Of a stretch of DNA of 33,336 nt, positions 7,966-16,279 are shown one piece after another. Source of the DNA: Acidobacteriota bacterium (GTDB lineage Bacteria > Acidobacteriota > Terriglobia > Bryobacterales > Bryobacteraceae). Position numbers and translations under genes: made by a program. Position 1 is the stretch's first letter. Every line of letters begins with the position of its first letter. The notes beneath the pieces are model-generated. The model was not told the DNA's origin. It saw nothing but the letters and a program-made list of their open reading frames with translations, and made no database searches. Where the stretch lies: positions 1-33,336 of the forward strand of contig JAFDVU010000067.1 of NCBI GenBank assembly GCA_018268835.1, given 5' to 3'.

Positions 7966-10059
7966 GTGAGAAAACGCATTTTCTACAGTCTGGCGAGCGT
8001 GTTGCTGGCCATCAGCGTCGTGCTGGTGCTCTGGCAGGGCTCGTTCCGCCTGCGCGTGATCGAGCCTTCGAATTCCTCCCAGACCCTGATTCTGTGGGCC
8101 GTCTCCACCCTGATTTTCATCCTCATGGTAACGGTGGGGTGGATCCTCGCGCGCGAGTTCATCAAACTCTACGTCGCGCGGCAGACCAACCGCCCGGGAT
8201 CGCGCATCCGCACCAAGCTGGTGGTCGGCGCGATGCTGCTGAGTTGCGTCCCGGTTTTCTTCCTGGTGCTGTGGAGCTACGAGGTGCTGAGTTACAACCT
8301 GGCTGCGTGGTTCACCAATCCGGTGGACAACCAGGTGCAGATTTATAAACACGCCGCGGTGCTGCTGGACCGCGAGGTGCAAAGCCGCCTCGGCGTACAG
8401 GCGCAATTGCTGGCGGCGCAGCCTGAAATCCGGCAGTTGCTCGACGGGGGCGCCCGCGTACCCGGGCTGCTGGAGCGCTTCGCGCGGCAGCAGGAGATCG
8501 ATTCGGTGCTGGTCACCGCGAGGAACGGCGCGGTGCTCGATCAGTACGGGCCGCCCATCGGCCCGCCCCGCGAGCGCACCGCCATAGCCACGCTGGCGGT
8601 CCGGGACGGCGACCGGCAGATCGGCACGATTGCGCTAGCCGACAGCATCCCGCTCGACGCGGCGCGTGAACTCGGCGAAATCAAGCGTTTCAGCGCGGAA
8701 TGGGCGCAGATCGTCGGCAACCGGCGCGGCTTCCGCACGCTCTACCTCATGCTGATGGTGCTGATCACGATGTTCGTGCTGTTCGTGGCCACGTGGCTCG
8801 CCCGCGTGCTGGCCAACCGGATCAGCGTACCCATCACCGCCATTCTGGAGGCGGCCGACCAGGTGCGGCAGGGACGACTGCATCACCGCGTCCACGTGGG
8901 CGCGGAGGACGAACTGGCCATGCTGGTCAGCGGCTTCAACCAGATGACCGAGGCCCTGGAAAGCAGCGCTCGCGAACTGGAGCGCCGCAGCCGCTTCACC
9001 GAAGCGATTCTGGAGAGCATCCCCACGGGCGTGCTGAGCGTAGGCTCCGACGGCAGCATCCACCGCGTCAACCAGGCGCTGGGCAGGATCTTCCCAGCCG
9101 AAGAGTTGGCCAGGGCCACGCGCCTGGAAGACCTCTTTTCGCGCGACGACACGGCCGAGATCAAGTACATGATGAAGCGCGCGCGACGCACCGGCATTGC
9201 GACGCGCGAGTTCGAACTGCAAACGGCGAGCCGCAAGCTGCAGCTTTCCGTGACCGTCAGCGCGCTCGAATCCAAGCTCACCAGCGGCTTCGTGATCGTG
9301 ATCGAGGATACCAGCGAACTGCTGCGCGCGCAGAAGGCCGCGGCATGGCACGAGGTCGCGCGGCGCATCGCGCATGAGATCAAGAACCCGCTCACGCCGA
9401 TCGCGCTTTCCGCCGAGCGCATCCGCCGCCAGCTCGACCGCCTTGAACTGCCGCCCGGCACCTCCCGCATCGTCACCGAGTGCGCCGCCACCATCGAGCG
9501 CAGCGTGGAATCGGTCAAGACGCTGGTGGACGAGTTCTCGCAGTTCGCGCGCTTCCCGAGCGCGCAGCCGGTGCGCGCCGATCTGAACGAAGTGGTCCGC
9601 CAGGCGCTCGGCATTTTCCACGGCCGGCTGGAAGGCATCGAGATCGCCACCAGCTTCGCGCCCGGTCTGCCCGCCGTGAATCTGGATCGCGAGCAGTTCC
9701 AGCGGGTGGTGGTGAACCTGGTGGACAACGCCGCCGAAGCCATGCAGGATGCACTGGTGAAGAAGCTCTACATCGCCACGCAGCCCGGCGCCGCGGACAC
9801 GGTGGAACTGGTGTTCGCCGATTCCGGCTGCGGCGTCTCGCCCGACGATAAGGAGAAACTCTTTCTGCCCTACTTCTCGACCAAGAACCGCGGTACCGGC
9901 CTCGGGCTGGCCATCGTCAGCCACATCGTGGCCGAACATGGCGGCCAGATCCGCGTCGAAGACAATCAGCCGGCCGGCGCGCGCTTCACCATCGAAATGC
10001 CGGCGCTCATCGAAGATCCTTCCGAGGCGCCCTCCCACCCGGCGGCAGCGAAGGTATGA
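7966..10059 (+). CDS. ntrY: NtrY-like membrane sensor histidine kinase
   Basis: A 697-residue sensor kinase with the NtrY layout. Hydrophobic segments lie near residues 5-25, 41-65 and 80-105, followed by an extracytoplasmic region of about 150 residues and a further membrane segment (LYLMLMVLITMFVLFVATWL). A HAMP linker (ISVPITAILEAADQVRQGRL), a PAS domain (FTEAILESIPTGVLSVGSDG) and the catalytic core follow. The phospho-accepting His470 is in ARRIAHEIKNPLTP. ATP-binding boxes are VDNAAEAM (N), DSGCGVS (G1) and KNRGTGLGLAIV (G2). It starts with GTG and overlaps the response regulator by 4 bp (ATGA), so the two are translationally coupled. NtrY/NtrX pairs sense nitrogen or redox/envelope state in other bacteria; the signal here is unknown. 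The symbol rests on domain order. Confidence 0.9.
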   Translation: MRKRIFYSLASVLLAISVVLVLWQGSFRLRVIEPSNSSQTLILWAVSTLIFILMVTVGWILAREFIKLYVARQTNRPGSRIRTKLVVGAMLLSCVPVFFLVLWSYEVLSYNLAAWFTNPVDNQVQIYKHAAVLLDREVQSRLGVQAQLLAAQPEIRQLLDGGARVPGLLERFARQQEIDSVLVTARNGAVLDQYGPPIGPPRERTAIATLAVRDGDRQIGTIALADSIPLDAARELGEIKRFSAEWAQIVGNRRGFRTLYLMLMVLITMFVLFVATWLARVLANRISVPITAILEAADQVRQGRLHHRVHVGAEDELAMLVSGFNQMTEALESSARELERRSRFTEAILESIPTGVLSVGSDGSIHRVNQALGRIFPAEELARATRLEDLFSRDDTAEIKYMMKRARRTGIATREFELQTASRKLQLSVTVSALESKLTSGFVIVIEDTSELLRAQKAAAWHEVARRIAHEIKNPLTPIALSAERIRRQLDRLELPPGTSRIVTECAATIERSVESVKTLVDEFSQFARFPSAQPVRADLNEVVRQALGIFHGRLEGIEIATSFAPGLPAVNLDREQFQRVVVNLVDNAAEAMQDALVKKLYIATQPGAADTVELVFADSGCGVSPDDKEKLFLPYFSTKNRGTGLGLAIVSHIVAEHGGQIRVEDNQPAGARFTIEMPALIEDPSEAPSHPAAAKV

Positions 10060-11417
10060 CGCCGCGCCGCATCCTCGTCGTTGACGACGAGCAGGACATC
10101 CGCCAGTCGCTCAGCGGCGTGCTGGAGGACGAAGGCTACCTCGTGAAAACCGCCGAAAGCGGCGAGGCCTGCCTCAGCGCGCTGCCCGGCGCGGACTTCG
10201 AACTCGTGCTGCTCGATATCTGGCTGCCCGGCATCGACGGCATGGAGGTGCTGGCGCGTATTCAGGAGATGCCGGTCGGCGAGCGACCCGAGGTGGTGGT
10301 CATCTCCGGCCATGGCAGTATCGAAGCCGCGGTGCGCGCCACCAAACTGGGCGCCTTCGATTTTCTGGAGAAGCCGCTCTCCATCGGGAAGGTCCTGGTG
10401 GTGGTGAAGAACGCGCTCTCGCGCCGCGCGCTGGAAATCGAAAACACTCGGCTGAAGGGCGATACCAGCGCGCGCTACCGCATCATCGGGGAAAGCGTCC
10501 CCATGAAGGCGCTGCGCCAGCAGCTCAGCCTCATGGCCGGCACCAACGGGCGCGTGCTGATCTACGGCGAAAGCGGCACCGGCAAGGAACTGGTGGCGCA
10601 CGCCATCCACGCCATGAGCCCGCGCTCCGGCCAGCCCTTCGTGGAAGTGAACTGCGCGGCGATTCCCGAGGAACTGATCGAAAGCGAAATGTTCGGCCAC
10701 GCGCGCGGCAGCCTCGCCGGCGCCAAGGAAGATAAGATCGGCAAGTTCCAGAAGGCCGATGGCGGCACGCTGTTTCTGGACGAGGTGGGGGACATGAGCC
10801 TGCGCACGCAGGCCAAGGTGCTGCGCTCGCTCGAGGAGCAGCGCTTCGAACCAGTGGGCGCCGCCGAATGGGTGCAGGTGGACGTGCGCGTCATTGCCTC
10901 CACCAACAAGAACCTGGAAGAGGAGATCGATCGCGGCAATTTCCGCGAAGACCTCTTCTACCGCCTCAACGTGATCCCCTTCTTCGTGCCTCCGCTGCGC
11001 GACCGCAAGGAGGATATCCCGCTGCTGGCCGATCATTTCCTGGCCGAGTTCACCACCTCCTACGGACGCCGCCCAAAAGAACTCACCGCCGAAGCCTACC
11101 GCGTGCTCGCCGAGTATCACTGGCCGGGCAACGTGCGCGAACTGAAGAACCTGATCGAGCGCATCGTGATCCTCAATCCGCAGGTGCGGGTGGACGCGCG
11201 CCACATCCCGCTGGCAGGTTCGCGCAAGCCGGCCGACCGCACGCTGGACCGCTTCGGCAGCCTGCAGGAAGTCCGCGAGGCGGCCGAACGCGAGTACATT
11301 CTCAAGAAACTGGAAGAGACCAACGGCAACGTCAGCCGCACGGCGGAGCTGCTCGGCCTGGAACGTAGCAACCTCTACCGCAAGATGCGCACGCTCGGCA
11401 TCGGCCCCAAGGAATAG
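10056..11417 (+). CDS. ntrX: NtrX-like response regulator with altered sigma-54 contact loop
   Basis: A 453-residue NtrC-family regulator. The receiver domain (1-120) has the acidic pair D10-D11, phospho-acceptor Asp54 in LVLLDIWLPG and Lys in FLEKPLS. The AAA+ domain has Walker A GESGTGKE, Walker B GGTLFLDE and arginine-finger region FREDLFYRLNVIPF. A C-terminal Fis-type helix-turn-helix reads NGNVSRTAELLGLERSNLYR. The loop that contacts sigma-54, normally GAFTGA, is GSLAGA at residues 218-223 (bases 10707-10724), so the conserved Phe and Thr are missing. It probably does not activate sigma-54 RNA polymerase in the usual way and may act as a sigma-70 regulator. It forms an operon with ntrY and ends 2 bp before the convergent gltS-like stop codon. 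Confidence 0.92.
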   Translation: MTPRRILVVDDEQDIRQSLSGVLEDEGYLVKTAESGEACLSALPGADFELVLLDIWLPGIDGMEVLARIQEMPVGERPEVVVISGHGSIEAAVRATKLGAFDFLEKPLSIGKVLVVVKNALSRRALEIENTRLKGDTSARYRIIGESVPMKALRQQLSLMAGTNGRVLIYGESGTGKELVAHAIHAMSPRSGQPFVEVNCAAIPEELIESEMFGHARGSLAGAKEDKIGKFQKADGGTLFLDEVGDMSLRTQAKVLRSLEEQRFEPVGAAEWVQVDVRVIASTNKNLEEEIDRGNFREDLFYRLNVIPFFVPPLRDRKEDIPLLADHFLAEFTTSYGRRPKELTAEAYRVLAEYHWPGNVRELKNLIERIVILNPQVRVDARHIPLAGSRKPADRTLDRFGSLQEVREAAEREYILKKLEETNGNVSRTAELLGLERSNLYRKMRTLGIGPKE

Positions 11418-11419
11418 GC

Positions 11420-12592
11420 CTATCGCGCCCAGTTGGCCATCGCGGTGATGATCAGCGAGTTCGTGAAGTCGATCAGGAACGCGCCGACGACGGGCACCAC
11501 CAGGAAGGCGCGCGGCGCGGCGCCGTACTTCTCCACGAGTTCCTCCATCACGGCCACCGCGTTGGCCGTGATCCCCAGCATGAAGCCGCAGAAACCGGCC
11601 GCTCCCACCGCGGCATCGTAATCGCGGCCCATCGCCCAAAACGCCAGCGTGACGCACATCGCCCAGCACAGCGCCACCTGCGCCGCCAGCAGCACCAGCA
11701 GCGGAGCCGCCAGCGCCGCCAGTTCCCACAGCCGCAGCGTGACCAGCGCCATCACGATGAACAGGTGCAGGGCGACCCGGCCGATCTCGTCGATATCCGG
11801 TTGCGCCACTCGCGCGAAACCGTAGCGGTCGTCCAGATTGCGCAGCACCGCCGCCACCACCATCGCGCCGATGTAAGCCGGCAGGATGACGCCGGTGCGC
11901 TGCACGGCGGCGCTCACCAGGTTGCCGGCACCCATCGCGGCCGCGACCACGATCGCCGCGGTCATCAGCGAGCAGCGCGCCTCGCCCTGGACCGCGCCGC
12001 AGACCGCCTCGCCCGGCGGCCGCAACCGGCGCGCGCGAATCAACCGTCCGCCGATGAATCCGCCGATCAGCCCGGAGACCGCGATCCCGAACGTCGCCGA
12101 TGCGATGGCGATCGTGGTCGCGCCGCTCACCCCCATCTGTTCGAACGTGGAGCCGAACGCGAGCGAGGTCGCCGGCCCTCCGGCCAGCGAGACGCTGCCT
12201 GCCAGGATGCCAATCCGCGGGTCGATCCCCATAAAGCGCGCCAGACCCATCCCCAGCAGATTCTGCAGCACCGCGCCGGCGCTCGCGGCGCCCAACAGCC
12301 ACACCAGCGCTCTCCCGCCGCGGCGCAGCGCGGACGCGCGCACGCTCAGCCCGATGGTAGTGAAGAACGCGATCTGCAACAGGTCGCGCAGCGAGGTATC
12401 CGCATCCAGGTTGACCACCCGGCCGCGCAGCGCGAGCGCGGCAAGCGAGTACATCATGCCGCCTACGATGGGCGCGGGAATGTTGAGACGGTACAGCAGC
12501 GGCGCGCGGCGCTTGGTCCAGCCCCCCGCCGCAGCGCCCACACCGGCCAGTCCTAGCATCTGCACGGTGGAGAGTTTGAGGGTGGGTATCAA
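11420..12592 (-). CDS. gltS: GltS-type sodium/glutamate symporter
   Basis: A polytopic inner-membrane carrier of about 390 residues that resembles GltS along its length: IPAPIVGGMMYSLAALAL, LRDLLQIAFFTTIGLSV, GILAGSVSLAGGPATSLAFG, FIVMALVTLRLWELAALAAP, GRDYDAAVGAAGFCGFMLG and AFLVVPVVGAFLIDFTNSL. The family imports glutamate with sodium. The duplicated half motifs (SLAGGPATS in the first half, GFMLGITANA in the second) are the expected re-entrant loops; the usual GGHGT in the first is GGPAT here. The start is uncertain: TTG 12592 gives the full first helix and fits a leaderless transcript, while GTG 12565 and ATG 12559 would shorten the helix. It shares its promoter region with the divergent M1 peptidase. 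Confidence 0.88.
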   Translation of the reverse strand: MIPTLKLSTVQMLGLAGVGAAAGGWTKRRAPLLYRLNIPAPIVGGMMYSLAALALRGRVVNLDADTSLRDLLQIAFFTTIGLSVRASALRRGGRALVWLLGAASAGAVLQNLLGMGLARFMGIDPRIGILAGSVSLAGGPATSLAFGSTFEQMGVSGATTIAIASATFGIAVSGLIGGFIGGRLIRARRLRPPGEAVCGAVQGEARCSLMTAAIVVAAAMGAGNLVSAAVQRTGVILPAYIGAMVVAAVLRNLDDRYGFARVAQPDIDEIGRVALHLFIVMALVTLRLWELAALAAPLLVLLAAQVALCWAMCVTLAFWAMGRDYDAAVGAAGFCGFMLGITANAVAVMEELVEKYGAAPRAFLVVPVVGAFLIDFTNSLIITAMANWAR

Positions 12593-12604
12593 TGAAGTAT
12601 AGTA
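12576..12604. promoter_or_regulatory. Bidirectional promoter with overlapping -10 elements (gltS-like / M1 peptidase)
   Basis: For the plus strand: TTGAGG (12576-12581), 16 bp, TATAGT (12598-12603), then 7 nt to the GTG at 12611. For the minus strand, TATACT (12601-12596) or TACTAT (12604-12599) lies on the same bases, the latter 6 nt from the TTG at 12592. The two start codons are only 18 bp apart, so both mRNAs must be leaderless or nearly so if these starts are right. Confidence 0.5.
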
Positions 12605-12610
12605 ACCTGC

Positions 12611-14236
12611 GTGGACCGCAACAGAACGCTCGCCTGGCTCGCCGCCTGCGTCATCCTCGCCGCCGCGCCCGGCTTCGCCGACGATTATCCGCGCCAGCCG
12701 GGCGTCGACGCGCTGCACTACACCTTCCGCGTCATCCTCAGCGATTCGAGCGATGCCATCTCCTGCGAGTCCACCGCCGAACTCGGTTTCGTGCGCGATG
12801 GAGTCACCCGCTTCTGGCTGGACCTCGCCTCGCCCCGCGACGGCAAGGGCATGACCGTCACCAGCGTGTCATCGGAGGGCGAGCCCGTCCCCTACCAACA
12901 TACCGGCGGCCGGCTCACCATCACGCTGGCCACGGCTCCCAGGTCCGGCGAGCGGCGTGCCTTCACCGTGCGCTACCACGGCGTCCCCGCGGCCGGTCTT
13001 CACATCGTGGCCAACCGCTACGGGCAGCGCACGTTCTTCAGTTGGAACTGGCCCGTCTTCGCGCGCGAATGGCTGCCGGTGATCGACCACCCCTCCGACA
13101 AGGCGACCAGCGAATTTCTGGTCACCGCTCCCGCGCACTACCAGGTGGTGGCCAACGGCGCCCTCGTCGAAGAGCGTGACCTGGGCGGCGGCGCGCGGCT
13201 CACCCACTGGAAGGAATCCGTCCCCATCGCCTCCTGGCTGAACAATATCGGGGTTGCCGAGTTCGCCGTGCGCCACTTCGATACCGTACGCGGCGTGCCG
13301 CTCCAGACCTGGGTCTTCCCGCGCGACCGCGAAGCCGGCGTCCTGACCTTTGAAGACCCCATGCGGCAGGCGATCGACTTCTTCAGCGAGTATATCGGCC
13401 CCTACCCCTATGAGAAGCTCGCCGGCGTACAGGTCAGCCAGATGGGCGGCGGTATGGAACATGCCAGCGAAGTCTTCTACGGAGAAAAAACCGTGACCGG
13501 CAATCCCGCCCTGTCCCTGGTGGCCCACGAGGTTTCCCACCAGTGGTGGGGCGACTCGGTCACCGAGGAGGATTGGAACGATGCCTGGCTCAGCGAGGGC
13601 TTCGCCACTTACTTCGCCGCCCTCGCCGAGGAGCACTACAGGGGCCGGGACGCGTTTGTGCGGGTCATGTCGCGCAGCCGCTCGGCGATCCTCTCGATGG
13701 AAAAGACAACACCTGTGCCGGTGATTCACGATAATCTGGCGGAAATTCGCGATGGGCGGGCACCCATCGGCCTTGTGTATCAGAAGGGCGCCTGGTTTCT
13801 GCATATGTTACGCGCGACCATCGGGTCCGATAAGTTCCGTACAGGAATACGGTCCTATTATCGCCGGCACAGAGACGCGAACGCCTCCACCGCGGATCTC
13901 GAGGCCGTAATGGAGCAAGTGAGTGGCCAGAAACTGGATTGGTTCTTCGAACAATGGCTGCGCCGGGGCGATTCGCCCGCAATTGTAGCCCAATGGAGCT
14001 ATGATGCTACCGACAAACGCCTGCACCTTGAACTTACGCAGACGCAGGACGCCAGGCCCTTCCGGCTGCTCGTGAAAGTTGCGGTACAGCTTCCGGGGTT
14101 GCCGGAGCGAATTGTCCCGGTGTCGATCGACAGCCGCAGCGCCGCAACCGAAATTGACTGCGAAAAACAGCCCCAGACAGTAACGTTGGATCCCGGAGTG
14201 GAGGTCCTGATGGAAGCGCGGACGCTGCAGAAGTAA
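12611..14236 (+). CDS. Exported M1-family metallo-aminopeptidase
   Basis: A 541-residue zinc peptidase of family M1 (gluzincin), shorter than PepN because it lacks the long C-terminal helical domain. The zinc site is HEVSH at residues 306-310 plus Glu329 in WLSEGFATYF, with the regular 18-residue spacing. The substrate-binding GxMEN-like motif appears as GGGMEH near residue 281. An N-terminal signal peptide (VDRNRTLAWLAACVILAAAP, cut near GFA/DD) places it outside the cytoplasm. Family members remove N-terminal residues from peptides. The GTG start is taken because it opens the signal peptide and lies 7 nt after a TATAGT -10 box. No Shine-Dalgarno is visible. It diverges from the GltS-like carrier, so peptide breakdown and amino-acid uptake may be linked. 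Confidence 0.92.
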   Translation: MDRNRTLAWLAACVILAAAPGFADDYPRQPGVDALHYTFRVILSDSSDAISCESTAELGFVRDGVTRFWLDLASPRDGKGMTVTSVSSEGEPVPYQHTGGRLTITLATAPRSGERRAFTVRYHGVPAAGLHIVANRYGQRTFFSWNWPVFAREWLPVIDHPSDKATSEFLVTAPAHYQVVANGALVEERDLGGGARLTHWKESVPIASWLNNIGVAEFAVRHFDTVRGVPLQTWVFPRDREAGVLTFEDPMRQAIDFFSEYIGPYPYEKLAGVQVSQMGGGMEHASEVFYGEKTVTGNPALSLVAHEVSHQWWGDSVTEEDWNDAWLSEGFATYFAALAEEHYRGRDAFVRVMSRSRSAILSMEKTTPVPVIHDNLAEIRDGRAPIGLVYQKGAWFLHMLRATIGSDKFRTGIRSYYRRHRDANASTADLEAVMEQVSGQKLDWFFEQWLRRGDSPAIVAQWSYDATDKRLHLELTQTQDARPFRLLVKVAVQLPGLPERIVPVSIDSRSAATEIDCEKQPQTVTLDPGVEVLMEARTLQK

Positions 14237-14320
14237 ATGCAACCTTGCCGTCAGCTTATCACCCTGCAAACTGACAGAGATTTACTCGACAGAGTGCTTT
14301 CATTAATCGGGAATTGACCG

Positions 14321-14326
14321 TATAAT
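14321..14326 (+). promoter_or_regulatory. -10 element of the 83-residue protein gene
   Basis: A perfect TATAAT ending 7 nt before the ATG at 14334, so the mRNA should begin at or next to the start codon. The -35 position (14298-14303, TTTCAT) is weak. Confidence 0.55.
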
Positions 14327-14333
14327 CAGTTCT

Positions 14334-14585
14334 ATGTCCCAGGATCTGGATGCTGCCACGCTGCGGGCAGCCCTTGTTGGATACCGGCAGCAACTCGAGA
14401 ACATTCAGGCCAAGATGGCTGAGATTCAGCGGAAGTTGGGTAAGTCCGGCCCCGTTTATATGTTAGACCACGCTCCCGGCCCCAGACTGGTCCGCCGCAA
14501 ACACCGCATTTCGGCGGAGGGTCGCGCCCGGATTGCCGCCGCGCAACGGGCCCGCTGGGCCAAGGTCAAGAAGACAGCAAAATAG
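14334..14585 (+). CDS. Small basic protein of unknown function (83 aa)
   Basis: I do not recognise a named family. The first 36 residues are predicted helical with heptad-like spacing (ALVGYRQQLENIQAKMAEIQ) and could form a coiled-coil dimer. A proline/glycine linker (GKSGPVYMLDHAPGP) follows, then a strongly basic tail (RRKHRISAEGRARIAAAQRA ending WAKVKKTAK). The layout of dimerising helix, linker and basic tail resembles small nucleoid-associated proteins, but DNA binding is inference only. The start is secure: ATG 14334 sits 7 nt after a perfect TATAAT, and the codon use is like that of its neighbours. The gene stands alone between the M1 peptidase and the GH51 gene, both on the same strand, with its own promoter. 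Confidence 0.75.
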   Translation: MSQDLDAATLRAALVGYRQQLENIQAKMAEIQRKLGKSGPVYMLDHAPGPRLVRRKHRISAEGRARIAAAQRARWAKVKKTAK

Positions 14586-14646
14586 ACCAAATATAGGCCG
14601 AAGCACAGCCCGCTCCCGGCGTTCGTGCCTCCGGCCACGTAAACGC

Positions 14647-14675
14647 TTGCAGTCGCGGCCCACAAGAGGTACGCT
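14647..14675 (+). promoter_or_regulatory. Promoter of the GH51 gene
   Basis: TTGCAG (14647-14652), 17 bp, TACGCT (14670-14675). The ATG at 14686 is 10 nt after the -10 hexamer, giving a leader of about 4 nt. No Shine-Dalgarno is present. Confidence 0.5.
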
Positions 14676-14685
14676 GTTGGGTCCT

Positions 14686-16239
14686 ATGAGCGTACATTTT
14701 ACCCGTCGCAGACTCCTGTTGGGCGCCGGCGCGGCCGCTGCTGCCGTCGTCACCACACGCCGGGGGCTTGGCTCCCCGGCTTCCGAGTTGTCGGTCTCCG
14801 TGGACCTGGCCAGGGAAGCGGGTACGATCCGGCCCGAACTTCACGGCCACTTTGCCGAGCACCTGGGCACGTGTATTTACGGCGGTTTGTGGGTGGGAAA
14901 GCACTCCAGCGTCCCTAACGTAAACGGGTACCGCAAGGCAGCCATCGAATATCTCAAGGGGCTCATCCCCGTCCTTCGCTGGCCCGGCGGGTGCTTTGCC
15001 GACGACTATCACTGGCGCGACGGCATCGGTCCCGTGGAGAAACGCCCCAAACGCGTGAACATCCATTGGGGCATGTATACCGAGGACGATAGCTTCGGCA
15101 CCCACGAATTCATCGGGCTCTGCCGCGCCATCGGCGCCGAACCCTATCTGGCCGGCAATCTCGGCAGCGGCAGCCCCGAAGAACTGCGCGACTGGATGGA
15201 ATACTGCAACTATCCCAAGGGCAGTTCGCTCTCCGACGAACGCGCCGCCAACGGCTCGCCCGAACCCTTCAAAGTGAAGTACTGGGGCGTCGGCAATGAA
15301 AACTGGGGCTGCGGCGGCTCCATGACCGGCGACGAGTACGCCACCGTCTACCGCCGGTTCGCCAACTACCTCAAATCCTTCGGCGGAACCAATCCCTTCC
15401 TCATCGCCTGCGGCCCCAACGGCAACAACCGGGAGTGGACCGAGAAGTTCTGGGGGAACATGCGCGGCGGACGCCGCCCCGACGGCTTCGCCATGCACTT
15501 CTACTCCAACGGGCGCGGCAATACCGCCACCCATTTCACCGTGGAGGACATGCAACAGCAGTTCGCCAGCTTCCCACGCATCGAGGAAGCGATCCTCGAG
15601 CAGCGCGCCCTGCTGGATCAACTGGCCCCGCCGCGCGGACGCGGACCCGGGCAGCCGGTCGGCCTCCTGCTCGACGAATGGGGCGTATGGGATCGCATGG
15701 ACCCGGAGGAGGAGAAGCGTTACGGCCGCCTCTTCCAGCAGATCACCATCCGCAGCGCCGTCGCCGCCGCTCTCGGGCTCAACGTGATCCACCGCCAGGC
15801 CGGCAAGCTCGTGATGACCAACATCGCCCAGATCGTCAACGTGCTCCACGCGCTGCTGCTGACCGATGGCGATCAATGCGTCCGTACCACCACGTACTGG
15901 GTCTACGAGATGACCAAACCGCATCTCACCCAGAACAGCCTCGCGGTGGAAGCGCAGAACATCTCCGTATCGGCCTCGCGAAAGGACAAGGACCTCACCC
16001 TCACCCTGGTGAACCCGACCCACGACCAAACCTACAACGTGGCCTGCTCGCTGAACGGCGGGTCCGCCGCCGGCGCCACCGCCCGGATCCTGCACGACAG
16101 CGACCTCAACGCCGCCAACACCTTCGCCGCGCCCAACCGCATCCTGCCCCAGGCGCTCCCGGTGAAGGCGCAGGGCGGCAGCGTGCGGGTGGATCTGCCG
16201 CCGCTCTCCATCGCGACCGTGCTGGTGAAACTCGCGTAA
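14686..16239 (+). CDS. GH51 alpha-L-arabinofuranosidase (exported)
   Basis: A 517-residue retaining glycoside hydrolase of family GH51, which releases terminal alpha-L-arabinofuranose from arabinan, arabinogalactan or arabinoxylan. The TIM-barrel core includes HGHFAEHLGTCIYGGLWVG and LRWPGGCFADDYHWRDGIGP. The acid/base Glu205 is in WGVGNENWGCGG, and the probable nucleophile Glu331 is in LLLDEWGVWD. A C-terminal beta-sandwich follows. The N-terminus (FTRRRLLLGAGAAAAAVV) is a twin-arginine-type signal, so the protein is probably folded before export. ATG 14686 is preferred to a longer in-frame start at 14533 because it opens this signal peptide and follows a promoter. It is convergent with the acetylesterase operon, which acts on the same type of polymer. 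Confidence 0.93.
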   Translation: MSVHFTRRRLLLGAGAAAAAVVTTRRGLGSPASELSVSVDLAREAGTIRPELHGHFAEHLGTCIYGGLWVGKHSSVPNVNGYRKAAIEYLKGLIPVLRWPGGCFADDYHWRDGIGPVEKRPKRVNIHWGMYTEDDSFGTHEFIGLCRAIGAEPYLAGNLGSGSPEELRDWMEYCNYPKGSSLSDERAANGSPEPFKVKYWGVGNENWGCGGSMTGDEYATVYRRFANYLKSFGGTNPFLIACGPNGNNREWTEKFWGNMRGGRRPDGFAMHFYSNGRGNTATHFTVEDMQQQFASFPRIEEAILEQRALLDQLAPPRGRGPGQPVGLLLDEWGVWDRMDPEEEKRYGRLFQQITIRSAVAAALGLNVIHRQAGKLVMTNIAQIVNVLHALLLTDGDQCVRTTTYWVYEMTKPHLTQNSLAVEAQNISVSASRKDKDLTLTLVNPTHDQTYNVACSLNGGSAAGATARILHDSDLNAANTFAAPNRILPQALPVKAQGGSVRVDLPPLSIATVLVKLA

Positions 16240-16279
16240 CGCCGTGCCGGCGGCGATCCCGCCGCGGGCTTCGGCATGC

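Noticed and set aside
9966..12302. 778-codon minus-strand open frame across ntrX and gltS
   Set aside because: Antisense to ntrX and out of frame with the GltS-like gene; composition is typical of shadow frames and no family motif appears.
14533..14685. In-frame upstream extension of the GH51 gene
   Set aside because: It overlaps the end of the 83-residue protein gene and hides the twin-arginine signal and promoter.
16250..16265. GC-rich hairpin (GCGGCG, 4-nt loop, CGCCGC) between the convergent GH51 and CE12 genes as a bidirectional terminator
   Set aside because: The stem is short and there is no T-tract on either side, so termination there cannot be claimed.
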